Notes: generated by a model from the letters alone, not told the origin. Counted from the first letter of the stretch, positions 1 through 9,760 are shown. The stretch is DNA of 64,000 bases from an uncultured Lachnospiraceae bacterium (GCA_902775895.1 CACYNO010000001.1:248001-312000); one strand, 5' to 3'. Program-made: numbers and translations.

Positions 1-1579
1 GAAAAGGACGGGAGTGAACCTTGTAAGCTTTGATATCGATTATGATTATGATGAACCTGAGTATTACAGTTACGTCATAATACCTACAGAACTCAGTCTT
101 AATGATGCGGCTGAATATTCGTCAAGGACATCATACGGTGATATGTTATATGACGGATTAAATAAAAGGGTTTCTTATGTGCTTGGAAGACTGGGGTATT
201 CCGAAGATGAGTCAAAAAGCATCATGGAAGGATGTACAGACCTTGAAAAGAGCATTTCTTCGTCTATGAAGACAAGAGAGTTTAAGTCTTCAAATGATTA
301 CGTTACCTCGATCAAAAACAAAAGAAGTGTCGAAGAGATCAAAAATGAGACTGTGAATTTCCCATTGTCGGAGATCATGAACACATACGGACTGGGCGGG
401 TCTAAACGGAATTTTTTGCTGGAGCCGGACTGGCTGAAAAAGCTTGATGAATACTATACACAGGAGCATATCTCACAGATCAGGGATTATCTTACGGTAT
501 CGACAATACAAAAGTTTGCCGGTCTTTCCGATAAAGAAAGCTTTTTGAAGGTGCTCGAAAGCTACGGTGTAGCATCGGAAGATGACAGGGAAGCCACGGA
601 AAACTATGCGGATAATTTTGTGAAAAATAAACTTACGGACCCTGTGGGGAAAGCATATTGTGAGAAATACACGGATAAAGACATAAAGACCGATATAAGT
701 TCTATAAGTAAAAAAATCATTGATTCTTATAAAGAGCTGGTAGGGGCCGGGGATGTACTTTCTGATGGTGCAAAGCAGACCGCTGTTAAAAAGCTTGATG
801 CACTTCAGGTAAATGCCGTTTATCCCGAGAAATGGGAGGACTATTCCGGTCTTACCGTAAAGACGGCAGACGAGGGAGGAACTCTCATCAACGCAACCCT
901 TGATATAGATGAATATAACTGGCAGAAGAAACTGGAAAAAATGGGAGAGAAAAAGGACCCGGATCTCTGGGATGTGGATGTGACCCAGGCATCGGTGACC
1001 TACTGGCCCACACAAAACTGCCTGAATATTTTTGCCGGAATAACTGACAGCGATTATTACCGGTTGGATATGTCAAAGGAAGAAAAGTATGCCGGTATCG
1101 GAATGCTTATAGCCTGCGAGATCGATCATGCTATAGATGACGTCGGTTGTCTTTATGATGAGAAGGGAAAAAGTGCAGGTTGGTGGAGCGATGAGGACCG
1201 GTCTGCGTACGAAGCCGTGAAAAAAAGAGTGGCAGATCAGTATTCGGGATTTAAGCCTTTTAAAAATGACACCGCTTATAACGGGGAAAGGGTTGCCTCC
1301 CGGGCATGTGCAGAGATCGCGGGGATGCAGGCAGTTTTAGATATAGCTGAAAAAGAAAACTTTGATAAGAAAGAATTTTTTAAAGCATATGCATCGGCAA
1401 ACAGGATGCTTATGACGGAAAAAAGTATGGAGATCGCGGGTTTGAATTATACGGATCCTCTTGCTTTTTTGAAAGTTAACGAGACCGTGAAGCAGTTTGA
1501 GTCTTTCTTTGAAGCATCAGGTGCGACAGAAGGGGACAGGATGTATACGTCTGCCGATGACAGGATCAGAGTTTGGTAA
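1..1579 (+). CDS. M13 (neprilysin-like) peptidase homologue, probably inactive, 5'-truncated by window
   Basis: The reading frame is open from base 2, so the true start lies upstream. About 520 C-terminal residues are visible against roughly 630-700 for the family. The overall M13 pattern is recognisable: an N-terminal helical part, a zinc-site region followed by a WW-x-DED motif, and a terminal Trp as in neprilysin. The zinc motif HExxH reads CEIDH (near base 1114). The downstream ENxAD ligand motif aligns to RACAE, and the late His and Arg of the substrate site align to non-His and Lys. Three essential positions are therefore changed while the fold is kept, which suggests a pseudoenzyme. 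It ends 6 bases before the ABC ATPase gene and is probably co-transcribed with it; a role linked to that exporter is inferred. Family assignment is good; loss of activity is inferred. Confidence 0.8.
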   Translation, partial: KRTGVNLVSFDIDYDYDEPEYYSYVIIPTELSLNDAAEYSSRTSYGDMLYDGLNKRVSYVLGRLGYSEDESKSIMEGCTDLEKSISSSMKTREFKSSNDYVTSIKNKRSVEEIKNETVNFPLSEIMNTYGLGGSKRNFLLEPDWLKKLDEYYTQEHISQIRDYLTVSTIQKFAGLSDKESFLKVLESYGVASEDDREATENYADNFVKNKLTDPVGKAYCEKYTDKDIKTDISSISKKIIDSYKELVGAGDVLSDGAKQTAVKKLDALQVNAVYPEKWEDYSGLTVKTADEGGTLINATLDIDEYNWQKKLEKMGEKKDPDLWDVDVTQASVTYWPTQNCLNIFAGITDSDYYRLDMSKEEKYAGIGMLIACEIDHAIDDVGCLYDEKGKSAGWWSDEDRSAYEAVKKRVADQYSGFKPFKNDTAYNGERVASRACAEIAGMQAVLDIAEKENFDKKEFFKAYASANRMLMTEKSMEIAGLNYTDPLAFLKVNETVKQFESFFEASGATEGDRMYTSADDRIRVW

Positions 1580-1585
1580 AAAGAT

Positions 1586-2287
1586 ATGGCATATATAGAG
1601 TTCAAAGATATCTGTAAGATTTATAAAATGGGCGAGATCGAGATAGATGCCTTAAAAGACGTTTCCTTTGAAGTGGAAAAAGGGGAGCTGGTATGTATCC
1701 TTGGACCGTCAGGATCCGGTAAGACCACATGTCTGAACATAATGGGAGGCATGGATAAGGCCACATCCGGTCAGGTGTTTGTTGACGGACATGAAGTTAC
1801 TGCTTTTCATAACAAGGAACTGATAAGGTTCCGAAGGCAGGATATAGGATTCGTTTTCCAGTTTTATAATCTTGTTCAGAATCTTACGGCTCTGGAAAAT
1901 GTTGAACTTGCAGTGCAGCTTTGCAAAGAACATCTTGATCCGAAAGAGATCATGGCGAAAGTCGGCCTTGAAGAGCGTATGGGTAATTTTCCTGCCCAGC
2001 TTTCCGGTGGAGAGCAGCAAAGAGTATCCATAGCAAGAGCTATAGCTAAAAGTCCAAAACTGCTCCTTTGTGACGAACCCACCGGAGCATTGGACTACAA
2101 AACCGGAAAACAGATATTAAAGCTATTGGAGGATACCTGCAGAAAAGAAAAGATGACGGTTATCATAATAACCCATAATACGGCGATAGCTCCAATGGCA
2201 GACAAAGTTATCCGATTCAAGAGCGGAATGGTGGAAGGTGTGGAAATAAATGACGATCCAACACCTATAGACGATATCGAATGGTAA
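1586..2287 (+). CDS. ABC transporter ATP-binding protein, MacB/LolD type
   Basis: A 233-residue nucleotide-binding subunit of normal length. It shows Walker [10 protein letters not shown] (about residue 40), a Q-loop in FVFQFYNLV, the signature LSGGEQQR and Walker [13 protein letters not shown], with a switch His in IITHN. The [14 protein letters not shown] stretch and the short length are typical of the MacB/LolD/YknY group that pairs with FtsX-like permeases, and such a permease is encoded 25 bases downstream. It would power movement of peptides, lipoproteins or antibiotics, or mechanical signalling across the membrane, rather than import. Its closeness to the M13-like gene suggests one operon. 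The substrate cannot be told from sequence. Confidence 0.95.
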   Translation: MAYIEFKDICKIYKMGEIEIDALKDVSFEVEKGELVCILGPSGSGKTTCLNIMGGMDKATSGQVFVDGHEVTAFHNKELIRFRRQDIGFVFQFYNLVQNLTALENVELAVQLCKEHLDPKEIMAKVGLEERMGNFPAQLSGGEQQRVSIARAIAKSPKLLLCDEPTGALDYKTGKQILKLLEDTCRKEKMTVIIITHNTAIAPMADKVIRFKSGMVEGVEINDDPTPIDDIEW

Positions 2288-2312
2288 GTATGCGGGATCA
2301 AAGGAGCCGGAT

Positions 2313-4817
2313 TTGAAAGACAGGATAGTTACCAACAGCATACGCAATATTTTCAGATCATTTCCCAGATTTATCTCTCTGCTGGTGATGAGTGCTCTTG
2401 GTGTGTTTACTTTTGCGGGACTTCATGCAGCGGCTCCCGACATGATAACGACCCTGGATAATTATCTCGATTCAAGAAACGTCTATGATATGTATGTGAT
2501 ATCTGATATGGGTCTGACTGATGAAGACGTGGATGCCATTGAGGCGCTTGATCAGGTTGAAAAAGCGGAGGCTTCAAATACCGAAGATGTGATAGCTCTT
2601 ACCGGGGTGAACGAGCATGTGATAACGGTGCATCAGGTACCTGAGGATATTAATGAGATAACGCTTCTTGAAGGTTCCATGCCCGAAAAAAATAATGAGA
2701 TCATTGTAGAGGAAAGCCTTCTTACCAAAGAAAATCTCTCAATTGGTGACAAGATAGTGTTCAGAGGCGATGGTTTTACCGCAGATGAGGCCGTGATCAC
2801 CGGAACCGTGTCTTCACCTCTTCATTACAATAATGTGAAGATCGAGCAAAAAAGGGGTAATACCGGGGTGGGAGCCGGGACCATCACATATTTTTCTTAT
2901 ATGACAAAAGATGCCTTTGACAGGGATGTATTTTCTGTTGTTTATATTACTGCCAAGGGGGCAAAAGATCTTGAGACAGGATCAGGTGAGTATGAAACAA
3001 AGATCAATTCACTGACTGATGAACTGGAATCCATAAAAGAAGAGCGGGAAAAGGAGCGGTTCGACGGGTTGGTCGAGGCTGAGTTTGCCAAGATTCCGGG
3101 AACAGATTATATGTCCGATACACAGAAGCAGGCTGTAAAGGATGACATTAAAAAAGAGATAGATGAGCCTACATGGTTTATAAGTGACAGGACGGACTAT
3201 CCCACATATGATGAATATATGGATGATGTAGTCAGCATAGGAAATCTTTCCAGGGTCTTTCCTTTCATTTTTTTCCTTGTTGCCATACTTATCAGTCTTA
3301 TATCAATGAACAGGATGGTGGAGGATGACAGGACTGAGATCGGAACACTGAAGTCGCTGGGCTTTTCAAGCGGGAAGATCATCACCAAATATGTCATGTT
3401 CGCTCTTGCTGCGACGATTATAGGTGCCGTTGGAGGTGCGGTTGCAGGGCTTATCGTAATGCCGAATCTGATCTTCGGGATATACAAGATCCTTTTTAAT
3501 GTGCCTGACTTTGTCCTTTCTCCCAGATGGGGCACCACTCTTTTGGGTATAGGGATCACTATTTTTTGTGTTGCAGGGACAAGTATCCTTACCGCCGTCA
3601 TGGTACTCAGGGAAAGACCGGCAAGCCTTATGCGTCCGAAACCGCCCAGAAGCGGCAAAAGGATACTGTTAGAGCGTATAGGACCTTTGTGGGAAAAAAT
3701 GAATTTTTCAACAAAGATAACCATGAGAAATCTTTTCAGATACAAGAAAAGAGGACTGGTTACTATCGGAGGGATTGCAGGCTGTACCGCTCTTATCCTG
3801 ATAGGGTTTGGTATGAAGGATTCCATAGTTGATATCCCCAACGTTCAGTTTGGCGAGATATTTGAAGTTGACGGAATGGCCTATGTAAACACCGAGGGGG
3901 ATCCTGATAAAGCCCGGGAATTTATTGACTCAAAGTCTGACGTGACAAAAAGTGTTTCCACTCAGAGACTCAATGCCGAAGTTTCTGATACAGATGTACT
4001 GTTTATGGTGACTGAGGATCAGAACGAGCTCGGGAAAATTGTTAATCTGATGGACAGTTCAACGGGGGAAGAGGTAAGTCTTGAACCCGGAAAAGTTGTG
4101 ATAACCGAGAAGTTGTCCATAATAAAGGATCTTCATGAAGGTGATACCATAGAGATCACGGATATTAATAACAAACAATATTCCTATCAGATTTCAGAAG
4201 TTGTGAGGAATCATTTTGATCATATCATATTTTTGGATGCAGATACTTTCGGGAAGTTTTCGGAGTTTGAGCCGAACCTGATCTATTTTTCGACAGATCT
4301 GGAAAATGACGAGGACAGGGAAAAATTATCCTCAGAATTGCTGAAAAGTGAAGATGTTCTTAATGTGTTGTATAAGGACACCCTGACTGAAAATGCGGAT
4401 CATATGCTTAAATCTCTTGACGGAGTGGTTGTGATACTGATAGTGCTTGCTGCCATGCTGTCCTTTGTGGTGCTTTATAATCTGTCAAATATTAATATCA
4501 ATGAGCGAAAAAGAGAACTGGCGACCCTGAAAGTTTTAGGTTTTTATGATATTGAAGTGGATGCATACATAATGTGGGAGACCACCATACTTACGGCTGC
4601 AGGAATTGCAGGGGGACTTGTCATGGGATATTTTCTTGTAGATGTGGTGGTGGGAACAATAGAGATAGATAAAGCCAGGTTTATGTATACGGTAAAACCA
4701 CAAAGCTTTTTATACGCCATACTTGTCAGCGGAGGTTTTGCATTTATTGTCACTTTTATTACACATTTTGTTTTGAAACGGATAAATATGATAGAAAGCC
4801 TGAAAAGTGTGGAGTGA
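2313..4817 (+). CDS. FtsX-like ABC transporter permease
   Basis: An 834-residue membrane protein starting with TTG. The start is supported by AAGGAG at 2301-2306, six bases upstream. Layout: an N-terminal membrane helix (about 15-40), a large extracytoplasmic region rich in Glu/Asp with a coiled stretch near residues 225-250, a first FtsX domain with three helices (about 315-445), then a second amphipathic and membrane start (LFRYKKRGL, about 475), a second extracytoplasmic domain and a final FtsX domain (about 700-830). The two-domain arrangement is that of long BceB/MacB-like or lipoprotein-release permeases. It works with the ATPase just upstream. The membrane-proximal loops carry the coupling pattern ExxxLKxLGF twice (EIGTLKSLGF and ELATLKVLGF). 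Transported substrate unknown. Confidence 0.93.
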   Translation: MKDRIVTNSIRNIFRSFPRFISLLVMSALGVFTFAGLHAAAPDMITTLDNYLDSRNVYDMYVISDMGLTDEDVDAIEALDQVEKAEASNTEDVIALTGVNEHVITVHQVPEDINEITLLEGSMPEKNNEIIVEESLLTKENLSIGDKIVFRGDGFTADEAVITGTVSSPLHYNNVKIEQKRGNTGVGAGTITYFSYMTKDAFDRDVFSVVYITAKGAKDLETGSGEYETKINSLTDELESIKEEREKERFDGLVEAEFAKIPGTDYMSDTQKQAVKDDIKKEIDEPTWFISDRTDYPTYDEYMDDVVSIGNLSRVFPFIFFLVAILISLISMNRMVEDDRTEIGTLKSLGFSSGKIITKYVMFALAATIIGAVGGAVAGLIVMPNLIFGIYKILFNVPDFVLSPRWGTTLLGIGITIFCVAGTSILTAVMVLRERPASLMRPKPPRSGKRILLERIGPLWEKMNFSTKITMRNLFRYKKRGLVTIGGIAGCTALILIGFGMKDSIVDIPNVQFGEIFEVDGMAYVNTEGDPDKAREFIDSKSDVTKSVSTQRLNAEVSDTDVLFMVTEDQNELGKIVNLMDSSTGEEVSLEPGKVVITEKLSIIKDLHEGDTIEITDINNKQYSYQISEVVRNHFDHIIFLDADTFGKFSEFEPNLIYFSTDLENDEDREKLSSELLKSEDVLNVLYKDTLTENADHMLKSLDGVVVILIVLAAMLSFVVLYNLSNININERKRELATLKVLGFYDIEVDAYIMWETTILTAAGIAGGLVMGYFLVDVVVGTIEIDKARFMYTVKPQSFLYAILVSGGFAFIVTFITHFVLKRINMIESLKSVE

Positions 4818-4853
4818 TAATATTGTGTAAAAACCATATATACGATAAAATAA

Positions 4854-4874
4854 ACACAACTTTAATTATGTTGT
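4854..4874. promoter_or_regulatory. small inverted repeat before the sugar-transferase gene
   Basis: CACAAC and GTTGTG lie either side of a 9-base AT-rich spacer, immediately upstream of the start at 4884. It could be an operator or a weak hairpin. No convincing -35/-10 pair was found in this 66-base spacer, so transcription may also read through from the ABC genes. Confidence 0.3.
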
Positions 4875-4883
4875 GAGAAAAAG

Positions 4884-6302
4884 ATGCGGGACGATTTTAA
4901 GAACAGGGACAGTCACTTTCTTTTTGACCGGGAAGGATTCAGAAATAATATAATAATGAGAGCCGTTGAAATACTCAACATTGTTTTAATGACTCTACCG
5001 TTTTTTATAACATGGCTGGTATATTATGGTCCAAGGAACTATATCCCTTTCTATTTCTGGGGTAACTGGGCCGTTATTGTTGTGTTTTTCATTGTCTACT
5101 GGTTGTGCGCCCGGGCATATGATGTTTTTCAGATCTACAATCTGCGTATCCAGGAGCTGGTTTATTCCCAGATGGTCGCATGTATCATTACAGATCTTAT
5201 CGGTTATCTGATCATATGTATTCTGGGAAGAGGTTTTTTGAACTTTGTTCCCATTCTTATCATGCTTGCCGCCCAGGGAGGTCTGGCTGTTGGCTGGGCT
5301 TATTTTTCACACAGATGGTATTTCAGTAAATACAAGCCTTTAAAAACTTTGATCATTCATGGTCCCACTACAAGAGAAATAGATAAGCGTTTTAAGACGG
5401 AAGATATGGCTGTCAGATTTGATGTCAAGGATATCGTTACAGTAGGCAACATCAGCGATGATCTTAATAAACTTATGGAGTACGACGTTGTTTTTCTTAA
5501 AGGTATTCAGAGTGAACAAAGAGATGACATATTAAAATATTGTTTGGAAAACAATAAAGTGGCGTACGTTATACCGTTTACGGGGGATCTGTTAATGAGT
5601 GGCGCCCAGAAGGTGAATCTCTATAACCTGCCTCTTTTAAAAGTGGACAGGTATAATCCCGCACCGGAGTATCTGTTCTTTAAACGGTTGCTTGATATTA
5701 TTTTTTCTGCTGTCGGCCTCATTGTTGCCTCGCCTCTTATGCTTTTTATCGCAATTATGATAAAGGCGTGTGATAAAGGGGATGTTTTTTACAGACAGAC
5801 CAGGCTTACAAAAAACGGAAGGCATTTTCAGATCATCAAGTTCAGAAGTATGGTCATGGGAGCAGAAGATGACGGAGTGGCAAGACTGTCTGAAGGTAAT
5901 GAGGACAAAAGGGTCACCAAGTGCGGTAAGTTTTTAAGAAAGACAAGATTTGACGAGCTTCCCCAGCTGATTAATATTTTAAAAGGTGAGATGTCCTTTG
6001 TTGGTCCGCGCCCTGAAAGACCTGAACTTGCGGAAGAGTATAAGAAGGAGCTGCCTGATTTTGATCTGAGACTCCAGGTGAGGGCGGGTCTTACCGGATA
6101 CGCCCAGGTGCACGGTAAATATAATACGACCCCTAAAGATAAGCTTTTGCTTGATCTTATGTATATTTCAAGACCGCATCTGGCAGAGGATGCCAAGATC
6201 GTATTCAGTACGGTAAAGACCATTTTCTTTAAAGAAGACAGTACGGAGGGTGTTGAAAAAGGCCGTACCACAGCCATTCCGAAAAAAAATAAGGATACGT
6301 AA
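4884..6302 (+). CDS. undecaprenyl-phosphate sugar phosphotransferase (exopolysaccharide initiation)
   Basis: A 472-residue polyprenyl-phosphate hexose-1-phosphate transferase of the WbaP/EpsL type. The N-terminal half has four to five membrane helices (about residues 30-160) followed by a soluble Rossmann-like linker. The C-terminal catalytic domain begins at FFKRLLDIIFS (about 270) with the re-entrant helix, then KFRSM, the catalytic pair in TRFDELPQL and GPRPERPEL, and the closing GLTGYAQV motif. It would transfer a sugar phosphate from a nucleotide sugar to undecaprenyl phosphate on the inner membrane face, the first step of repeat-unit assembly. Three sugar-related genes follow. It ends in a clear terminator, so the next gene has its own promoter. 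Confidence 0.93.
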   Translation: MRDDFKNRDSHFLFDREGFRNNIIMRAVEILNIVLMTLPFFITWLVYYGPRNYIPFYFWGNWAVIVVFFIVYWLCARAYDVFQIYNLRIQELVYSQMVACIITDLIGYLIICILGRGFLNFVPILIMLAAQGGLAVGWAYFSHRWYFSKYKPLKTLIIHGPTTREIDKRFKTEDMAVRFDVKDIVTVGNISDDLNKLMEYDVVFLKGIQSEQRDDILKYCLENNKVAYVIPFTGDLLMSGAQKVNLYNLPLLKVDRYNPAPEYLFFKRLLDIIFSAVGLIVASPLMLFIAIMIKACDKGDVFYRQTRLTKNGRHFQIIKFRSMVMGAEDDGVARLSEGNEDKRVTKCGKFLRKTRFDELPQLINILKGEMSFVGPRPERPELAEEYKKELPDFDLRLQVRAGLTGYAQVHGKYNTTPKDKLLLDLMYISRPHLAEDAKIVFSTVKTIFFKEDSTEGVEKGRTTAIPKKNKDT

Positions 6303-6332
6303 AACGGGCAGATGGATGATCTGCTCGTTTTT
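6303..6332 (+). terminator. rho-independent terminator after the sugar transferase gene
   Basis: An 11-base arm starting AACGGGC pairs with its partner ending CTCGTT, with one G-U pair, followed by a run of T. It sits just after the stop codon at 6302. Confidence 0.75.
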
Positions 6333-6344
6333 ATCATGCTGTTA

Positions 6345-6353
6345 TGATATAAT
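6345..6353 (+). promoter_or_regulatory. extended -10 promoter directly abutting the GT4 start
   Basis: TGATATAAT at 6345-6353 is a perfect extended -10 (TGn plus TATAAT); no good -35 is visible. Transcription would start near 6360, only about three bases before the ATG at 6363, so the message would be leaderless or nearly so. Confidence 0.6.
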
Positions 6354-6362
6354 TTGTTCGTT

Positions 6363-7517
6363 ATGAAAAAAGTACTTTTTATCACAACAGTAAGCGGATT
6401 TTTATATCATTTTGAAATGTCCAACGTGAGGATACTACAGGACATGGGATATGAGGTTCACTATGCCGCAAACGGAAACACCCGGGTTTATAAGACAGAT
6501 GAAACTGTCAAAAAAAACTCCGGAGTGATCTTTCACCATGTGGATATTTCCAAGTCTCCGAAAGATATCAGCAGAAATCTTAAAGCAAAAAACGAACTGG
6601 TCGGCCTGATCAGAAGTCTTGGGATCGATCTTATACATTGTCACACTCCGGTTGGCGGGATGCTTGGAAGACTGGCGGGGAATGCCTGCAGGGATATGGG
6701 AGTAAAAGTCATATACACGACTCACGGTTTTCATTATTATGAGGGTGCTCCCGCACATTATAAGATATTTGACATAGTTGAGAGGCGACTTGCGGGATAC
6801 AGTGATACCATTATCACTATCAACAGCGAAGATCTTAAAAGAGCACAAAGTTACAGATTAAGACCGGGCGGAAAAGTGTACATGATCCCCGGAGAGGGTA
6901 CGGATATTTCACGTTTCAGTAATATAAACAAGGCGTCCGTCAGACAGAAAATGCGTGAAAGATTAAATCTGGGAGAAGATGACTTCTTTTTGTTATCAGT
7001 AGGAGAACTTAGTGCAAACAAGAATCATAAAACAGTACTTGAGGCTGTCGCCCGGATAAAGGATAGAAGAGTTAAGTACGGTATATGCGGTTCCGGTCCG
7101 CTGAAGAACGAATTGAGAGAAATGATCAGCCGGTCAGGTCTTAATGGAAGAGTAAAGCTTTTCGGGTACCGCAGCAATGTTGATGAGTTTTTGTGTGCTG
7201 CAGATGCATTTGCTTTTCCTTCAGTAAGGGAAGGCTTGGGCATGGCTGCCATAGAAGCCCTGGCAAGCGGGCTGCCTGTTATAGCTTCTGATAACAGGGG
7301 TACCAGGGAGTATATGCGTGACGGAGAAAACGGATATGTTTGTCCTGCGGACAGTCCGGCGATGTTTGCAAAAAGCATTGTAAAGGTCCGGAATATGCAA
7401 TACGAAGAAAGAAAAAAAACGGAAAGCTTTTGCAAGGACTCTGTAAAAAGATTTGATGTTCAAAATGTAAGGCCCCTTATGGAAAAGATTTACAAGGAGA
7501 TTGATGAGCGCTTATGA
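6363..7517 (+). CDS. glycosyltransferase family 4
   Basis: A 384-residue GT-B fold enzyme. The N-terminal domain starts KKVLFITTVSGF and includes the HCHTPVGGMLGRLA and TTHGFHYY segments typical of capsular GT4 transferases. The C-terminal donor-binding domain has SVGELSANKNH, FGYRSNVDEFL and the EX7E-type motif in PSVREGLGMAAIEALA. It would add a sugar to the lipid-linked repeat unit at the cytoplasmic membrane. The frame could also begin at TTG 6354, but ATG 6363 gives the normal family start; neither has a ribosome binding site. The gene overlaps the next one by four bases (ATGA), so the two are coupled. Confidence 0.9.
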   Translation: MKKVLFITTVSGFLYHFEMSNVRILQDMGYEVHYAANGNTRVYKTDETVKKNSGVIFHHVDISKSPKDISRNLKAKNELVGLIRSLGIDLIHCHTPVGGMLGRLAGNACRDMGVKVIYTTHGFHYYEGAPAHYKIFDIVERRLAGYSDTIITINSEDLKRAQSYRLRPGGKVYMIPGEGTDISRFSNINKASVRQKMRERLNLGEDDFFLLSVGELSANKNHKTVLEAVARIKDRRVKYGICGSGPLKNELREMISRSGLNGRVKLFGYRSNVDEFLCAADAFAFPSVREGLGMAAIEALASGLPVIASDNRGTREYMRDGENGYVCPADSPAMFAKSIVKVRNMQYEERKKTESFCKDSVKRFDVQNVRPLMEKIYKEIDERL

Positions 7518-8311
7518 AACCTGAGATCAGTGTGATAATGAGTGTATATAATCCGCAGCGCAAAGAACATTTTGAAAAGGCCGTGCAGTCCGTTAAAGAC
7601 CAGTCTTTTCAGGATTGGGAGATGATCATATGTGACGACGGTTCGGACAGATCAGTAGCGTTCATCGAAGAGACTGCCGGTACAGACAGCAGGATACGTC
7701 TGATAAGAAACGGGTCCAACAAAGGCTTGGGTTATTCTCTTAACAGATGTATCAGGGAATCCTCAGGGGATTATATCGCCAGGATGGATGCGGATGATAT
7801 CTGCCGTCCTGAACGGCTGAAAGAACAACTTGATTTTTTGAAAAGTCATAAAAATGCCGACTGGTGCGGAACAGACGCTTTCCTTATAAACGACGGCGGG
7901 ACATGGGGCAGCAGACATATGCCCCGGGTGCCGAAAAAAAAAGATTTTCTAAAGTTTTCTCCTTTTATCCATTCCTCCGTGATGTTCAGAAGAGGTGTTC
8001 TCACAAAAAATCATGGTTATAAAGCCCTTAACAGATCGGAAGATTATGAGCTTTTTATGCGTTTGTATTCAAAAGGCTACAGAGGATATAATATTCCGAA
8101 AGAACTTTACGGATACAGGGAAGACGAGAATAACTACAAAAGACGGACTTTAAGTTGTGCGGTTGAGGAATGTGTTGTAAGAAAAAGAGGCTTTGAAAAG
8201 CTGGGTATGCTCTCCCCGCAGAATTTCGCTTATGTCATTAAGCCTGTGGTTGTGTCGGCAATACCGGGGAGGATTCAGATGTTTTTAAAAAAGGCTTTGA
8301 GGGACAGATAA
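7514..8311 (+). CDS. glycosyltransferase family 2
   Basis: A 265-residue GT-A fold transferase. It opens with ISVIMSVYNPQ, then has the nucleotide-binding ICDDGS, the metal-binding ARMDADD and the acceptor-side RSEDYELFMRL motif. Length is normal for a short soluble GT2. The start overlaps the stop of the GT4 gene (ATGA) and the stop lies one base before the next start, so the three genes form a tight unit. It probably adds a later sugar of the repeat unit; donor and acceptor cannot be inferred. Confidence 0.9.
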   Translation: MKPEISVIMSVYNPQRKEHFEKAVQSVKDQSFQDWEMIICDDGSDRSVAFIEETAGTDSRIRLIRNGSNKGLGYSLNRCIRESSGDYIARMDADDICRPERLKEQLDFLKSHKNADWCGTDAFLINDGGTWGSRHMPRVPKKKDFLKFSPFIHSSVMFRRGVLTKNHGYKALNRSEDYELFMRLYSKGYRGYNIPKELYGYREDENNYKRRTLSCAVEECVVRKRGFEKLGMLSPQNFAYVIKPVVVSAIPGRIQMFLKKALRDR

Positions 8312-8312
8312 G

Positions 8313-9746
8313 ATGTGGAAAGAAAGCACGGATTCAAGACATTCGAGATATAAAAAGATATTGTCAGAGTCGGATCATCTTTATGCGCCGGCTGTTCTTT
8401 TGGAAAAAAACATTGGCTGGGAAAAGATCGGAGAGGACAGGCGCAGCGTGATCCTTACAACCTGCGCTTATGTGCTGGGACCGGCGGTAAGCGCCTACGT
8501 TTTATGGGTTTTGGGTGATGCCGTAAAAAAAGGTATTAAGAGGCTTTATTTTCTTGCAAGGGACGGTTATTTCATGTATGAAACGGCAAAGATCCTATGC
8601 GGGAAGTTAAGTATTCCGGTGGACTGCAGATATCTTTGCTGCTCCAGATATTCCGTGAGACTGCCAATGTTTCATCTGAACATGACAGAGGCTCTTGATT
8701 ATATATGCCGTGGCGGTATAGACGTGACTGTGGACAAGATCTTAAACAGAGCAGGGCTGGATGAATGCCAAAAGGAGATCATCTGCAGTGAACTTTCCCG
8801 TGATCCGGATGAGATCATTGCTTACAGCGAGCTGGGCAGTATAAAGAGGAAACTGGAAAGCTCTGAAAGATTTATGTCATTTCTTAAAAAAAGGTCGGAG
8901 GAACTTCTTCCGGCACTTGAAGGATATGTGAAAAAAGAAGGTCTGCTTGAAGATGTGAAGTTTGCATTTGTTGACAGCGGATGGGTCGGATCCATGCAAA
9001 AAGTTATTGCCAAATTGGTCAACCATATCCATCATAAGAACGGAGACGGCAGAAGTTTTGAACCGGAAGGGTATTACTGGGGGCTTTATGAGCTTCCCGC
9101 TGATGTCAACCCGGAAGCTTATCATTGTTATTATTTCAGTGAGAAAAGCGGAGTGACAAGAAAGATCTATTTCAGTAACTGTCTTTTTGAGAGTATATTT
9201 TCCGCACCTCACGGCATGACTCTCCGATATGAAGAAAAGAACGGGGAGTTTGTACCTGTGTTTGCAAAGACAAGAGATGAGAATAAAAGATTTATCTTAA
9301 AGACCGGTAATTTTCTGAAAAGATATGTAACATGTCTCGCAGATAATCTTGTGCAAAAAGGGATCAATGCCGACAGCCTTTTCAGGATCGACACTGAAAA
9401 AGAAAAACGGATCGTGGGAAAGCTTCTCGATATCTTCATGGGAAAGCCCACATACGGAGAGGCATATGTCTACGGGAGCCTGCCTTTTTCCGATGACGTT
9501 CTTGATATCAATGAGCAGGAGACAGCGGCTCTTTTATCCCAGGATGAGCTGGCGTCCAATCATCCCTGGAATAAGATAAGGCTGATGACAGGACTTGGCA
9601 AGGGAAAGGTGAAAGAGAGCGCATGGTATGAGGGAAGTGCCGTGCGGGGAAGGGAAAGGATAGGACTGCATCTGAGATCCTATGCAGGCTATAAATGGCT
9701 CCTGTATGCTAAAAAGGAATTTGCCCGAAGGATGAGGAAAAGATAA
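8313..9746 (+). CDS. HAD-like protein of polysaccharide clusters (COG5610-like)
   Basis: A 477-residue soluble protein. The segment LYFLARDGYFMYETAK (near residue 73) resembles a HAD motif region found in large proteins encoded in capsule and O-antigen clusters, predicted as HAD-superfamily hydrolases. A second Asp-rich motif, FAFVDSGWVGSMQ, follows near residue 216. No membrane segment is seen. It is the last gene of the exopolysaccharide group, starting one base after the GT2 stop and ending in a strong terminator. Function is unknown; a role in sugar transfer or modification is inferred only from location. Confidence 0.6.
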   Translation: MWKESTDSRHSRYKKILSESDHLYAPAVLLEKNIGWEKIGEDRRSVILTTCAYVLGPAVSAYVLWVLGDAVKKGIKRLYFLARDGYFMYETAKILCGKLSIPVDCRYLCCSRYSVRLPMFHLNMTEALDYICRGGIDVTVDKILNRAGLDECQKEIICSELSRDPDEIIAYSELGSIKRKLESSERFMSFLKKRSEELLPALEGYVKKEGLLEDVKFAFVDSGWVGSMQKVIAKLVNHIHHKNGDGRSFEPEGYYWGLYELPADVNPEAYHCYYFSEKSGVTRKIYFSNCLFESIFSAPHGMTLRYEEKNGEFVPVFAKTRDENKRFILKTGNFLKRYVTCLADNLVQKGINADSLFRIDTEKEKRIVGKLLDIFMGKPTYGEAYVYGSLPFSDDVLDINEQETAALLSQDELASNHPWNKIRLMTGLGKGKVKESAWYEGSAVRGRERIGLHLRSYAGYKWLLYAKKEFARRMRKR

Positions 9747-9760
9747 AACAGGTCAACGAA

